From contig NC_037682.1 in NCBI RefSeq assembly GCF_003255815.1, positions 49,315,131-49,379,130 on the forward strand: a stretch of DNA of 64,000 nucleotides. Reading direction: 5' to 3'. Position numbers and translations under genes: made by a program. The stretch's first letter is position 1. Each line of letters opens with the position of its first letter. Below the pieces are notes generated by a model, which did no database searches, was not told where the DNA came from, and was given only the letters and a program-made list of their open reading frames with translations. The DNA comes from Theropithecus gelada (lineage: Eukaryota; Chordata; Mammalia; Primates; Cercopithecidae). Shown piece by piece: positions 12,250 to 22,707 of this stretch.

Positions 12250-13186
12250 GAGGATTGCTTGTCCAAGGTCACATGTTATGTCCTGAAAACATCTAGTTAT
12301 TGACAGAGTTGGTTTTATAATATTGGACTTTAAAGGTCTTCAAAGAAATCAAAATATTCTGACCTATATGGATATCTTAATATTCTGAACCTGATTCTTT
12401 CTGTTTTGAAGGATATAAGATGCAGCTAGTTTTAATTATAAGCAAGAATGTCTGGGCAAAAATTTGGAAATTTTCACAGATTGCTAGTTTGATGAAGTTG
12501 CTATCCATCATCATGAACTTAAAGTTTTGATTTTTCCAAGAAAGGAACAATTATTACAGTTGTATGTAAAAATTGAAAGATTTGAAAACTCTATTATGTA
12601 TAATTGCACAGAATGCTTTCATTAAATTTAGAATAAGGAAGAAACAGAAGAATCTATTAATTTATTTTCATTGTTCCAGGAAGGGGTAAGAGAGTGAGGA
12701 CCATAAGCAAACAGAGTCTGATAAAATATCCTTAACTTTAGCCTCCTGCCATGAATTAGTATGTTGGAACAGTGAATGGCAGAGAAACACGCTAAGGCAA
12801 GGCCAAGTGAGAACAAGAAAATGTCTGCAATTCACTTTTTCAGTAAGTACTACCGAGTGCCAGGTTGTAGTTATGTCAAAGGACAGAAGAAAAAAGAAAA
12901 ATGAGAAACCTTAACACTATGAGTGTTATATGGTAGAGATCCGACTTGACTATGAGGAGCAGCTTTTTGTCTCAGCAGGAGTTTTGTGGCGCTAATAAAG
13001 GAGGTCAACATTTTTCCTTTGTCCTGCTTTTGTCTCTTCAGAATCCCACTCTTTGTGCCCTTTTCAGAATGTGCATTGGTTGTGATTTTTGTTGTTGTGA
13101 TTTAGTTTCCATTACTACTTTAAATAAATGATGTAATATTTGGATTAGGGAAACAGCTACTAGAACCTATTAGCTACTAAAATAAT
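12250..13186. other. Intronic sequence, nothing recognised
   Basis: Unique-looking intron without a supported exon or named repeat. Confidence 0.5.
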
Positions 13187-13515
13187 TCTTATGTCTAAGA
13201 CTATATATATATATACGCACACACACACATACATACATATATATAAAATGCAAGAGCAGTTGCAGAGCATCTTGACAGCAAGTGCAAAAATAATTATTAT
13301 AAACTGAACAGTTAAATGCTGAAGGTCCACTGATTCTGATGCAGGAAAGTGAAGTGGTAGACAGGCAAGACATTACTTTACATACATTTTATTTGCTTTA
13401 AATTGAACATGGTATCATACAGCACTTTTAAGCAAGGTATAGTTAGTACCTATTTAAGAATTTCTAGGCTGGGCATGGTGGCTTAAACATATGACATATA
13501 GTCTTAAACATAAGA
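13187..13515. repeat. Duplicated block flanked by a 20-bp inverted repeat
   Basis: A 239-bp copy (13245-13483) of 10128-10366 is preceded by TA/CA microsatellite sequence and enclosed by inverted arms at 13187-13206 (TCTTATGTCTAAGACTATAT) and 13496-13515 (ATATAGTCTTAAACATAAGA), which pair at 19 of 20 positions. The copy stops abruptly 16 bases into the Alu consensus, which shows it was copied from the upstream locus rather than inserted as an Alu. Confidence 0.9.
13201..13244. repeat. (TA)n/(CA)n/(CATA)n microsatellite
   Basis: A mixed dinucleotide tract, TATATATATATACG then CACACACACA and CATACATACATATATAT, abutting the duplicated block. Confidence 0.9.
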
Positions 13516-15885
13516 CTTATATATGTATATATTTGATATCTAGATAGATAGATATCAAGTTCACTGTCAAATCTTAAGTGTTACAGTCCTCACACAATCC
13601 AAGAATAAAGAGAAAATAAAGAAATAGGTGTACTAATGTTATGCTGGAGCCAACTCACACTGGCTCATAAGAACCAACTGTGTGTATCTTTTCCCGACTT
13701 CTCATCCAGTGACATCATGTTTATAGGTTGAAATCAACCATGGTGGATTGAAGTCAACAATTTACACCATGGAAACTGGCAAATGCTCCATATCACCCTC
13801 CCCTACTTTTTTTTTGAAAGCTGGTTTACTAGCATTCAACTGGGTGAGATAAAGTACAGAAACATTAAAAAGCAAAGCAATCAAATATTTGGATCATTCA
13901 TTCTTGAACTAAAGTGGCTGCATGTTATTTAACTCATATCATCAGCTTTGGATCAAGAGTTTAAAACTTTCTTGTAGTTTTGTTGAAAATTTGGAATTAA
14001 TTAAAGAATTTTAAAAAGAGCTCAGTTCCAAAACTTTTTTAATAATTTAGAAATATTTTAAAGTAATTCATGGTCAGAAATAATTAGCCCCCTGGACTCA
14101 CTGTGCTGCTTTTGTAGACTTCAGGAAAGAAGAAAAATTTAGAAGTCTGAACAGAATCTAGTTTAAGAAAATGAAACATTCTTAAATTAATTTTTATCCT
14201 TAATCCATAATTTCTGATGGTGTATTTTCTGTGTTCTTTGATAGGCTTGTAGACTACTCTGCTTTAACATAAAGGATTATTATTTTTTCACCTTTAGGTT
14301 AAAAACCACATTAGCCTCCACCCCTTAAAGTAATTTTACCACACTTAGCATGATGCCACAAACTGGTATTTAAGATAAGTCATTATGGTATATATGAGCA
14401 TGTGTTATCCAGACACATCTCTAAGGATGCACTTGCTGCCCAGCCACAGAAATGCTGTAAAACATACAGCTTCCATCTGTCAGCTCCTGTAGTCTGCCTG
14501 AGCTGCAGAGAGCCGCTTAACCCCAGGTCATATCCTTCCCAGGCTCTCCCATTTGAGTGAAGGACATGGATGTGAAGTTCGGGCCTTTCAGGTTTGAAAT
14601 TAGACACTGACTTCAGGGCTTCCTGCTGAGTTGGATGAAGTATTCTTAAGCCAATACTGTAGTTCAACTTCTTCCTCTGCCCAATCTTGTTTTCTTCTCT
14701 TTCCTGTTTACAAGTGTTGTTTCCTAGTAAATATCTTGTACCTTAAACCTTAAACCTATCTTGTAGCTTTTAGAGAACCCCATCTGCAGCAGCCTTGTAC
14801 ATTACATTAATACAACATGTTAGTATTATGCTAAGGCAATTTTATCAGGTTTTGCTGATACCATTGAGGCCTACATTTCTGGTATGTTAGTCACCTTTCA
14901 GAGTTTCCCACCCCATGACTTTGTCTATGGCAGAACTGTTATGAAAAAATCTGCTTTAGAAATTTTGCTCCATGTTTTAGTACTTGTCCCCCAAATTCTG
15001 CCACTTTACATACATTTGGTAATAACGAAGTTTCACCTACCTAATGTTCTGTTGCATTAAGTAGATTTTTATAGGTAGAAACAGACTTATCAAAAGTCTG
15101 ATTGTTCTGCAGGCCAATAAATGTCAATAGAATGGAGACTATTTTATTAGTAAATGTATATGTTACAAACTTTATTGCATTTTACATTTAACCCAAAATT
15201 ACCCTAGTCAAAAATTTAAAAGATTCCAAAGTTGTGTGCATAGTTATTAGGTTACTAAAATCTGTAGGTATATATTTTAGATTTTATATTACTCAGAATA
15301 CTGCATAAAGGTCTTTTTACCTTATTTTTTCTATCAGTTCACAAGTTCACATCACCTAATATTTCTCTGTCAAATTACCTACTGATACTCTAAGGCCAAA
15401 TAAAAATATTAAAGGGAGGAAACAAAGTATTTTTTAAAACTAAACACCAATTATTTTCACATAACTGTTTTGGAGAGCTGTGTGAAAATGTTGAGAAATA
15501 AGGTAGGTAGAAAAGATAAGAAATATAAGAAACAGTAATATTTATCACAAACTCTTGAATCCTCAAATGAACTGATCTTTAGCATTCTCATGCTAGTATT
15601 AATTTTGCATCTGAGTTAGAGTAGGGGATAGGAAAACAGGATTTAATCACAGCTGGGAGCAATAAGTCATTTTGGATAAGGAATTAATATTAGATAATTT
15701 TGGTTAACAGCAGAAACACTAATAAACAGTTTGATGAAAGTATTCTCTTAAAAGTGTTTATTTCTGTAGTATCATTGGTAGATATGATTTAGGTATAAAG
15801 TGAGCTTATTGGGACTATGTGCATTATCTTTCTCCTGCAAAGAAAGGAGGTAGAAAATATGAAAATAATAGTTCCAAAGTCTGGC
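13516..15885. other. Intronic sequence, nothing recognised
   Basis: No exon or young repeat seen. A short near-palindrome with GATA units (GATATCTAGATAGATAGATATC pattern) occurs at about 13535-13557. Some of 13600-13790 may be an old DNA transposon but I cannot name it. Confidence 0.45.
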
Positions 15886-15960
15886 TCTGCTATCTATTTG
15901 GCATGTGATCTTGGATGAATCATTTAACCTTTGTGAGACTTTTCTGTAAAAAGATAAAAC
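15880..15960 (+). repeat. MIR fragment (plus)
   Basis: Contains TCTGGCTCTGC, then TGTGATCTTGGATGAATCATTTAACC and GTGAGACTTTTCTGTAAAA, the core of a MIR in sense with private substitutions. 39 bases of it (15891-15929) reappear at 17343-17381. Confidence 0.7.
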
Positions 15961-15992
15961 ACACAGATACATAGACACACACACACACACCT
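15960..15992. repeat. (CA)n microsatellite
   Basis: Short CA tract with a few ATA interruptions. Confidence 0.85.
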
Positions 15993-16981
15993 GTAACTTC
16001 AAGCACATAGGGCTAATGCAAGAATTATTAGAGTTAATGTGTAGAGAAATACTTTGGTAAATATAAATTGAGAAAGTGTGCAGTCGTGACAAAAATGATG
16101 AGTCATTTCACACAGAACAAAATTTTACATCGGTTCCCATATCACGTTCACCAAGATCTTTTTTCTGAATTCCTAAAAGAACACCCAGGAAAGCAAAGCA
16201 GGTAAGAGGAATTCTTTTATTACTCCTGGAAGCCTTGCCTCCAATTTCTTCATTTTGCCTGGGTGCCCCCTCTCCACACACATTCATGTACATACACATT
16301 TAGTCATCATTCGTGTTACCAGTAATATGAAGAAATAGGACATTTATCATATGATTATTTACATATAAATTACAGTTGAGATAAAGATGACACTTGGGAG
16401 ATGTGGAAAAAGAAATCTATTAATGAGATTTACTAATTGTTGTTGTTGCATTTTGGCATAAGTTTCATTTTGAGCAAAAGAGAACAAGTCATACCTGGGA
16501 GTCATACCCTACGAAAGCCACAAGAACATGATATATACACCAAGGAGTATGATGGCTTTTGGAAATACTAGCTTTGAGAAGGTAGAGAAATTGGAAGGAA
16601 CTAAGAGGGGATTTGAGAGGAGCTGGTGGCATAGTGTCTAGATGCATTGAAAGTATCCAAGAATGAAGAGATGTGTTTAATTTCTTGATAGAGATTAACT
16701 CAACAATTTTTAATTGAATGAGTTTAATAAATTTTACTTACTAAATTTCTGCTACTCTTTGGGTACTATGCTGGAACCAAGAATAAAAGAAGAAAGATAA
16801 ATTACTTATCTTTGGAAGCTCGCAGTCTAGTAAATGGCAACAATATAATGTACTAAGTCTTATGGTAGATATATTCACTGACTGCCATGGAAGTGCAGAG
16901 GAAGAGCATTTAATCCCAATTGATGGAGTAAGGGAGGCTTGCTCAAAGAAGTGACATTTAATATGAATCTGAATTTTGAAT

Positions 16982-17099
16982 TAGGAGAAGGAATGTGAAC
17001 CAGGATGGAAGGTGTCCAGGCAAAGAGAAGAGTCTGATTGAAGTAGGAGAAGGAATGTGAACCAGGATGGAAGGTGTCCAGGCAAAGAGAAGAGTCTGA
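16982..17099 (+). repeat. Tandem duplication, 62-bp period
   Basis: A 56-base segment beginning TAGGAGAAGGAATGTGAACC is repeated without mismatch at 16982-17037 and 17044-17099, separated by TTGAAG. The identity implies it is much younger than the surrounding old repeat. Confidence 0.95.
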
Positions 17100-17342
17100 A
17101 CAAAGATTCATAGAGATGAAGAACATTGCATGCTAGGGAACTACAAATAAATTTGTTTCTCAGTAAGGCTGGAATGAAGTGAACAAGTACAAGTGTGGCA
17201 AAATGAAGCTAGAGTATAGTTATGCACCAGATATTGAAGGACCTTTTATGACCAATTAAGAACAATAGTTTAAAGGATATAAGCAAGGGAATGGGATGAC
17301 ATTTGCCTTTCAGAAAGATCAGTCTGACGAGAGTGTGGAGAA

Positions 17343-17619
17343 TATCTATTTGGTATGTAATCTTGGATGAATCATTTAACCACATGATTAACCAAATCTG
17401 GGGGACAGATCATGTTAATACAGGATGATGATCAGGTTTGGAGGACTGGGTGAGGTGAAGGGTTTTATTTTTGACATGCTGAATTATCCAGGTAGATATA
17501 CTTAGATGTTGGATATATAGGTTTGAAACTTGGAAATGGAGTCTGAGTTAGAAATACAGATATTGGATATTAAAGACTGGATGGGATTTGGATATTAGCC
17601 TCCTGAAAACAGGAGGCTA
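17343..17619 (+). repeat. Patchwork insertion of local sequence copies
   Basis: Three adjoining blocks each match a nearby place: 17343-17381 matches 15891-15929 (37 of 39); 17399-17561 matches 18292-18458 (about 90% or better, small indels); 17570-17596 matches 18969-18995 (27 of 27). The last block runs into a perfect 9-bp fold-back (17596-17604 with 17611-17619, 6-base loop). The right arm of that fold-back is where the older repeat resumes. Confidence 0.88.
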
Positions 17620-17859
17620 AAAGTAGAGACATGGAGAACATTTAAGGTACTATTGAAGTAATCCAAAAGGGAAGAAATGACAGAATCTGGGCTAAGGCAG
17701 TGGAAGTAGGAATGGAGATGAGGAGATGGATTTGTGTGATGTTGAGGAAATAAATCTATAGAATTCATGATTAATTGGATGTAGCTAAGAAGAAATTTAA
17801 GCAAACTCCCACATTTCTGCATTGGTTGACAGTGGACACCTCTGTTCAACAGCATAGGT

Positions 17860-18620
17860 GTTTATTTAATCTTACAAATATTTATCAGTGATAAATCACT
17901 GCTCATTATCAGTGAGCAGTGATAATACACTAAGGAACAAAATGGACAAAGTTTGGGAAGTTAGAGACTGTAAACAAATAGATAATATAATGTAGTGATA
18001 AATTCTATGAAGAAAAATAGGTTAAGGATAAGTAAGAATATAGAATGATGAGTGTTACACATTTATAGAGCTCAGTCAGAGAGGCCTCCTTTTGAGGAAA
18101 TGATTTGAATAAATTGAATGAAGGAGACATGGATATTAGGGTAAAAAAAAGTATTCCAAGGAGAAGGAACAGAATTACAAAGTCTGTGAAGTGGGAGTAT
18201 GCTTGGCATGTTTTAGGGGTAGCCAGGAGGCCAGTAAAGATAGACTAGACAGAGCAAGGGGAAGTGGTATGTGGTGAGGTCAGAGAGGTATTGGGGGACA
18301 GATCAGGTAATATACAGGATGATGATCACGTTTGGAGGACTGGGTGAGATGAAGAGTTTTATTTTTGACATGCTGAATTATTCAGGTAGATATACCTACT
18401 AGATGCTGGATATATAGGTTTGAAACTTGTAAATGGAGTCTGAGTTAGAAATACAGATTTAGGAATCATTATCAGGTGGATAATAATGAGTTTGCCTAGA
18501 AATATAGGGAGTGAGAAGAGGGTACAGAGCAGAATTTTTGGAAATACTGACATTTAAAGGGTGGAGTAATAGAGGAATGGGAACATGTGATGGAGATTGA
18601 GAAGGAGAGGCAGTAGCGAA
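17860..18620 (+). repeat. Ancient interspersed repeat, family unassigned (copy 3)
   Basis: Again the same layout: AAATAGATAATATAATG, CAGTCAGAGAGGCCTCC, AAGGAGAAGGAACAG, GGAGGCCAGTAAAG, GTGAGGTCAGAGAGG and TTTTATTTTTGACATGCTG. It contains a short perfect hairpin at 17895-17923. Confidence 0.6.
17895..17923. repeat. 11-bp perfect hairpin
   Basis: Arms ATCACTGCTCA (17895-17905) and TGAGCAGTGAT (17913-17923) are exact reverse complements around a 7-base loop. Confidence 0.9.
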
Positions 18621-19254
18621 GGGACCCCCAGACTGATCATATATGTTCAGCTCTGGAAGGTTCAAGCACGAGATATTTATTAAGCATCTACAATAAGCAT
18701 TGCACTGTGAATATGAGTGCAATAGGTCTCAGAATGATGGGGTGATAGGGCTCTTAGAAATCATCTATTTAAACCCAATCGTTTTGTATTTGAGGGGAAC
18801 TGTGACCAGGGGGCAAAGTGACATGCTCTAGGCCACACAGTTTCGTAGTGACAGAGATAGGGCATCAATCTAAATCACTGGAACTGTCCCCTTTACACAC
18901 TGGAACTCAGAGAAACAAAAAGCATACTAGATTGGAATAATTTTAAAGAACTTTCTGGAACTTTGGTCTTAAAGACTGGATGGGATTTGGATATTCAGGG
19001 AGAAGGGAAGGACAATATGAGAGTAAATACTAAAGTGAAGATGTGATAACGAGTTTGGAGTGTATAACCTAAGAAAAGATGCCCTGTGGTGGAGTTTTTA
19101 TCAGTGAATAAGGGAAATAAATTTGGAAACTTTGGTTAGAATAAAGATTGTAGATTTGATGGCATAGGAAAGCAATAGAGACTTTGGAACTAGTTCACCT
19201 TTAATAAAAGCATGTTGTGGAAGAGGAAGATACACTAGACTGCCACTAAGTATG

Positions 19255-19440
19255 TTTTAACATAATAGCTAATGATTCACTATGTACTAAGTACTGTAAT
19301 AAATGCCTTATGTATTATATTACTCAATTGACACAATAATACTGTTTGCCACTGAGAAAATGGAGGCTTACCAGTGGTTAAACACCTTGCCCAAGGCATC
19401 ACAATAAGTAGCCTAGCCAAGATTCTAATCTAATTAACAA
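19255..19440 (-). repeat. MIR (minus)
   Basis: Reads as the reverse complement of a MIR: CTATGTACTAAGTACTG, GAGAAAATGGAGGC and TTGCCCAAGGCATCACA correspond to the MIR core. Confidence 0.75.
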
Positions 19441-19850
19441 CAGCAAACACTTACATAGTTTTTACTGTAAGTTGATGGGTGCAGCACACCAACATGGCAC
19501 AAGTATACATATATAACAAACCTGCACGTTATGCACATGTACCCTAGAACTTAAAGTATAATTTAAAAAAATAAAATAAAATAAAATAAAAACACAAAAA
19601 CCAAAAAAAAAAAAAAGACACTATTCTAAGGCTCTGGATACCTCAACCCATTGAATCCTTACAATAGCCCCATGACGTAGGTAATATTATTCCCATTTAT
19701 AAATCACAAAAGTGAAGCATCGAGAGGTTAAATAATTTGTCTAAGGTCATACAGTTAATAAGTGGAAGACCTCAAATTCAGACTTAGTCTGGCTCTAGGA
19801 TCTGTGCTCTTAACCACTACACTCTACTGCCTCTCTTTCTATGAGAATCT
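19440..19850 (-). repeat. MIR (minus), split by an L1 fragment
   Basis: The start (GCAAACACTTACATAG) and the continuation (ACACTATTCTAAGG, CCATGACGTAGGTAATATTATTCCC, AGAGGTTAAATAATTTGTC, CTTAACCACTAC) fit one MIR interrupted at about 19470-19617. Confidence 0.8.
19471..19617 (+). mobile_element. L1PA 3' end, 5'-truncated
   Basis: The primate L1 3'UTR end is seen in sense: GATGGGTGCAGCACACCAAC, ATGGCACAAGTATACATA, CCTGCACGTTATGCACATG, CCCTAGAACTTAAAGTATAA, then AAATAAAATAAAAT repeats and a long A-run. It is about 150 bases long and inserted in a MIR. I could not define a clear target-site duplication. Confidence 0.92.
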
Positions 19851-19861
19851 AGAGCCCTGGA

Positions 19862-21728
19862 TCCTAACCACTATGTGATGTGTCTTTCAGAGCAGAGATT
19901 TTGATTGAAAAACCTGTAGACTCATTTGTCAAGTTGGGAATTTGAACATAGAGATAGAGTGACCTGGGAAATAATTTCAAAAGAAAAAGAACACTTTTTT
20001 TTTTTTTTTCCCCCTGACAGTCTGACCCACACTCCACAGTTAAGCAAAGAGGGTAGTTCAAGGACCACCTACAGAAAAGAAGGAGCGATACTCTTAAAAC
20101 CAGAAATTTACCAGGTTCACAAGTTGTAAATGAGGAATGCATGAATAAGAACTAAAATATGTGCAGCCCAAACTGCTCCACTACAAATATTTGAACACTC
20201 CCTGAAGTACTGGTTGCCCAGGAAATGCCTGGTTACAAACTCAAGGTGCAAATTTATCAAGGTAGATAGATGCCCGTGTGCTAGTCTGTGGTTGTTTGTA
20301 CAAAGTTATACTTGGGGAAATAGAAACAGGAAAATATGATGTGTATATTACTATAATTCTTATTGTGTCTTTATGTAAAGACAAAAAGTTGCATATTTTT
20401 TGTAAGCAAATATTAAATGGCTTTAAAAAATCAGTTAGACTAGTTGAATAATTCAGAAGACTACTGTACTTAATTTAATTCAGAGACAGGTGATTAGAAA
20501 ATATCTGGCTGAGGGCTGAAGAGGAGGAGTCACTTAAAAGGCGAAATGGGAGCACAATAGAGCAGAAAGAAGCATGTATGGTAAAACGAATACTGCACAG
20601 GGATATGTGGCATAAAGGAAAAATTACATAAAAAATAGATTTCTGTAATTTATCACAGCATGTTAATTAGGAGGGTTATTATTCTATTGTAATGATTATT
20701 AGCAAATGTTTCCTCCATTTATTTTTCCCTTTACACTGTCCAATTCTGCTTCTGACATTTTCTTCATGTATTTACAAACTCTAGTTAGGATCCTGATTAC
20801 AGCATAGTTCTTTGATAATATTAAGATATATAATGTATGTTCATTGTTGGCCTCAGGCTATCTTTGCTATGACTTGCATTTGTCCAACATCAAAACATAG
20901 GAAACAGGTAATAAAGCTTTTGGTGGTGTCCAGCCACTGTAGTGAAGACAGGAATGTGATTTAAGCTGAGAGGAATAAATTGCAGTCTTACTTCACTTTT
21001 ATATTCCTTTTTATTATTGAGCAGCATTACCCAAAGCCATGGGTAGTATGCCACACTTTGTTTTCAGAAAAATAGAACTTAGAATTATGCTTGGTTTAGG
21101 ATTAATTAATAAGATTGTGTGGTATTCTGCAGAGAAAAGAAGTTAAACTTCATTATATCTCAATTTGGATTTTTTTTTTTTATTTTTGGCTTTAAAAAAT
21201 GCTTAGATTTTCCTCAGTATTTTATCAACAGTGTGTAAGCTGGAAAACTTGAGTTTGAGATCACATATCTGTCTCACTGGTCTATTCAATTCTGTGGGCA
21301 TTTCAGCAGAAGTGACAACTGGAAATTGTAAGCATGTTTTTGGGCAGGGAGACCAGACTTCAGTGGTCATTACCGCCAATTATACTCTGAGACACAAAGA
21401 GATAGGTTGAGTTCTGTTGGACCCCAATGGGTTTCAGTCTTACGTGTTCAGTTGTTCATATTGTGCTTAGTGGGGAGTGGTATGGGTTTTTATTGTATTT
21501 TAGGAGGTAACTGGAAGAGATGTTTTATTTATTTGTCTAATCAGTCCTATCAGAGATAGTTATCCCTGTTTTTGATAGGCTTAGTAAAACTTACTGTATA
21601 TATCCCTGTGCAATACTGCTTTGTAGGATGATATATCGCCAAACAAATTTGGGACAACTATCAGTTTGCAAATTTTTTCCCTTTCCCAAGGCTATGACTT
21701 TTTTTTTCCTTAAAAAAAGTAACTCTAG
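19862..21728. other. Intronic sequence, nothing recognised
   Basis: Unique-looking intron with T-runs near 19996-20009 and 21171-21182. No exon, RNA gene or named repeat supported. Confidence 0.5.
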
Positions 21729-22347
21729 GCCAGGCACAATGGCTCATGCCTGTAATCCCAGCACTTTTGGAGGCTGAGGCAGGAGGATCACTAGAGGTCA
21801 GGAATTCGAGACCAGCCTGGCCAACATGGTAAACCCCGTCTCTACTAAAAAATACAAAATACAAAAAATTGTCCAGACATGGTGGCTTACGCCTGTAATC
21901 CCAGCACTTTGGGAGGCTGAGGCAGGTGGATCACAAGGTCACGAGATAGAGACCATCCTGGCCAACATGGTGAAACCCTGTCTCTACTAAAAATTCAAAA
22001 ATTAGCTAGGTATGGTGGCACACACCTGTAGTCCCAGCTACTGGGTAGGTTGAGGCAGGATATCGCTTGAACCTGGGAGGCGGAGGTTACAGTGAGCCAA
22101 GATCATGCCACTGTACTCCAGCCTGGCAACAGAGCAAGACTCCATCTCAAAACAAAAAACAAAAAAATACAAAAAATTACCTGGGCGTGGTGACACACAC
22201 CTGTAATCCCAGCCACTCGGGAGGCTGAGGCACGAGAATTGCTGAACCCGGGAGGTGGAGGTTGCAGTGAGTCAAGATCATGCCGCTGCACTTCAGCCTG
22301 GGAGACAGAGTGAGACCCTGTCTCAAAAAAAAAAAAAAAAAAAAAAA
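21729..22347 (+). mobile_element. AluS-type element, interrupted by a second Alu
   Basis: The left arm (from GGCCAGGCACAATGGCTCATG to CTACTAAAAAATACAAAATAC) and the right arm (from ATTACCTGGGCGTGGTGACAC at about 22178 to a long A-tail) belong to one Alu, split by another Alu at 21872-22166. Flanks AGTAACTCTA and AGCAATTCTA look like a decayed target-site duplication. Confidence 0.94.
21872..22166 (+). mobile_element. Alu nested inside another Alu (same strand)
   Basis: A complete Alu (from CCAGACATGGTGGCTTACGCC to the AACAAAAAACAAAAAA tail) sits in the middle A-rich linker of the host Alu. The linker text ATACAAAAAATT occurs on both sides and serves as the target-site duplication. Confidence 0.94.
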
Positions 22348-22388
22348 GCAATTCTAATATATCATTTCTGATATCTTTGAGGTATCAA

Positions 22389-22707
22389 AGTTTTTTTTAA
22401 ATTTATTTTTATTTTTTTATTTTTTTGAGACAGAGTGTCCCTCTTTTGCCCAGGCTGGAGTGCAGTGGCGCGATCTGGGCTCACTGCAAGCTCCGCCTCC
22501 CAGGTTCATGCCATTCTCCTGTCTCAGCCTCCGTTGTAGCTGGGACTACAGGCACCCGCCACCACGCCCAGCTAATTTTTTGTATTTTTAGTAGAGACGG
22601 GGTTTCACCTGTTAGCCAGGATGGTCTTGATCTCCTAACCTCGTGATCAGTCCTCCTCAGCCTCCCAAAGTGCTGGGATTACAGGCGTGAGCCACCACGC
22701 CTGACCA
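22389..22707 (-). mobile_element. Alu (full length, minus)
   Basis: A T-rich tail, TTTTTGAGACAGAGTGTCCC, GCGCGATCTGGGCTCACTGC, GTAGAGACGGGGTTTCACC and the end CACCACGCCTGACC. ATCAAAG flanks both ends. It lies only about 40 bases from the oppositely oriented Alu pair before it. Confidence 0.95.

Larger units (their letters stand above)
16700..17860 (+). repeat. Ancient interspersed repeat, family unassigned (copy 2), rearranged
   Basis: Same layout as the repeat at 6240: CTCGCAGTCTAG, then GAGGAAGAGCATTT, AAGTGACATTTAATATGAATC, GATCAGTCTGACGAGAGTGTGGAG and, after an inserted patchwork (17343-17604), AGGAGGCTA and CAGTGGAAGTAGGAATGGAGATG. It also carries a 62-bp-period tandem duplication at 16982-17099. 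Confidence 0.6.

Noticed and set aside
13600..13790. Possible old DNA transposon (paired TTGAAATCAACCATGGTGG-like text)
   Set aside because: The repeated GAAATCAAC/GAAGTCAAC motif is suggestive, but no terminal repeats or target-site duplication could be defined.
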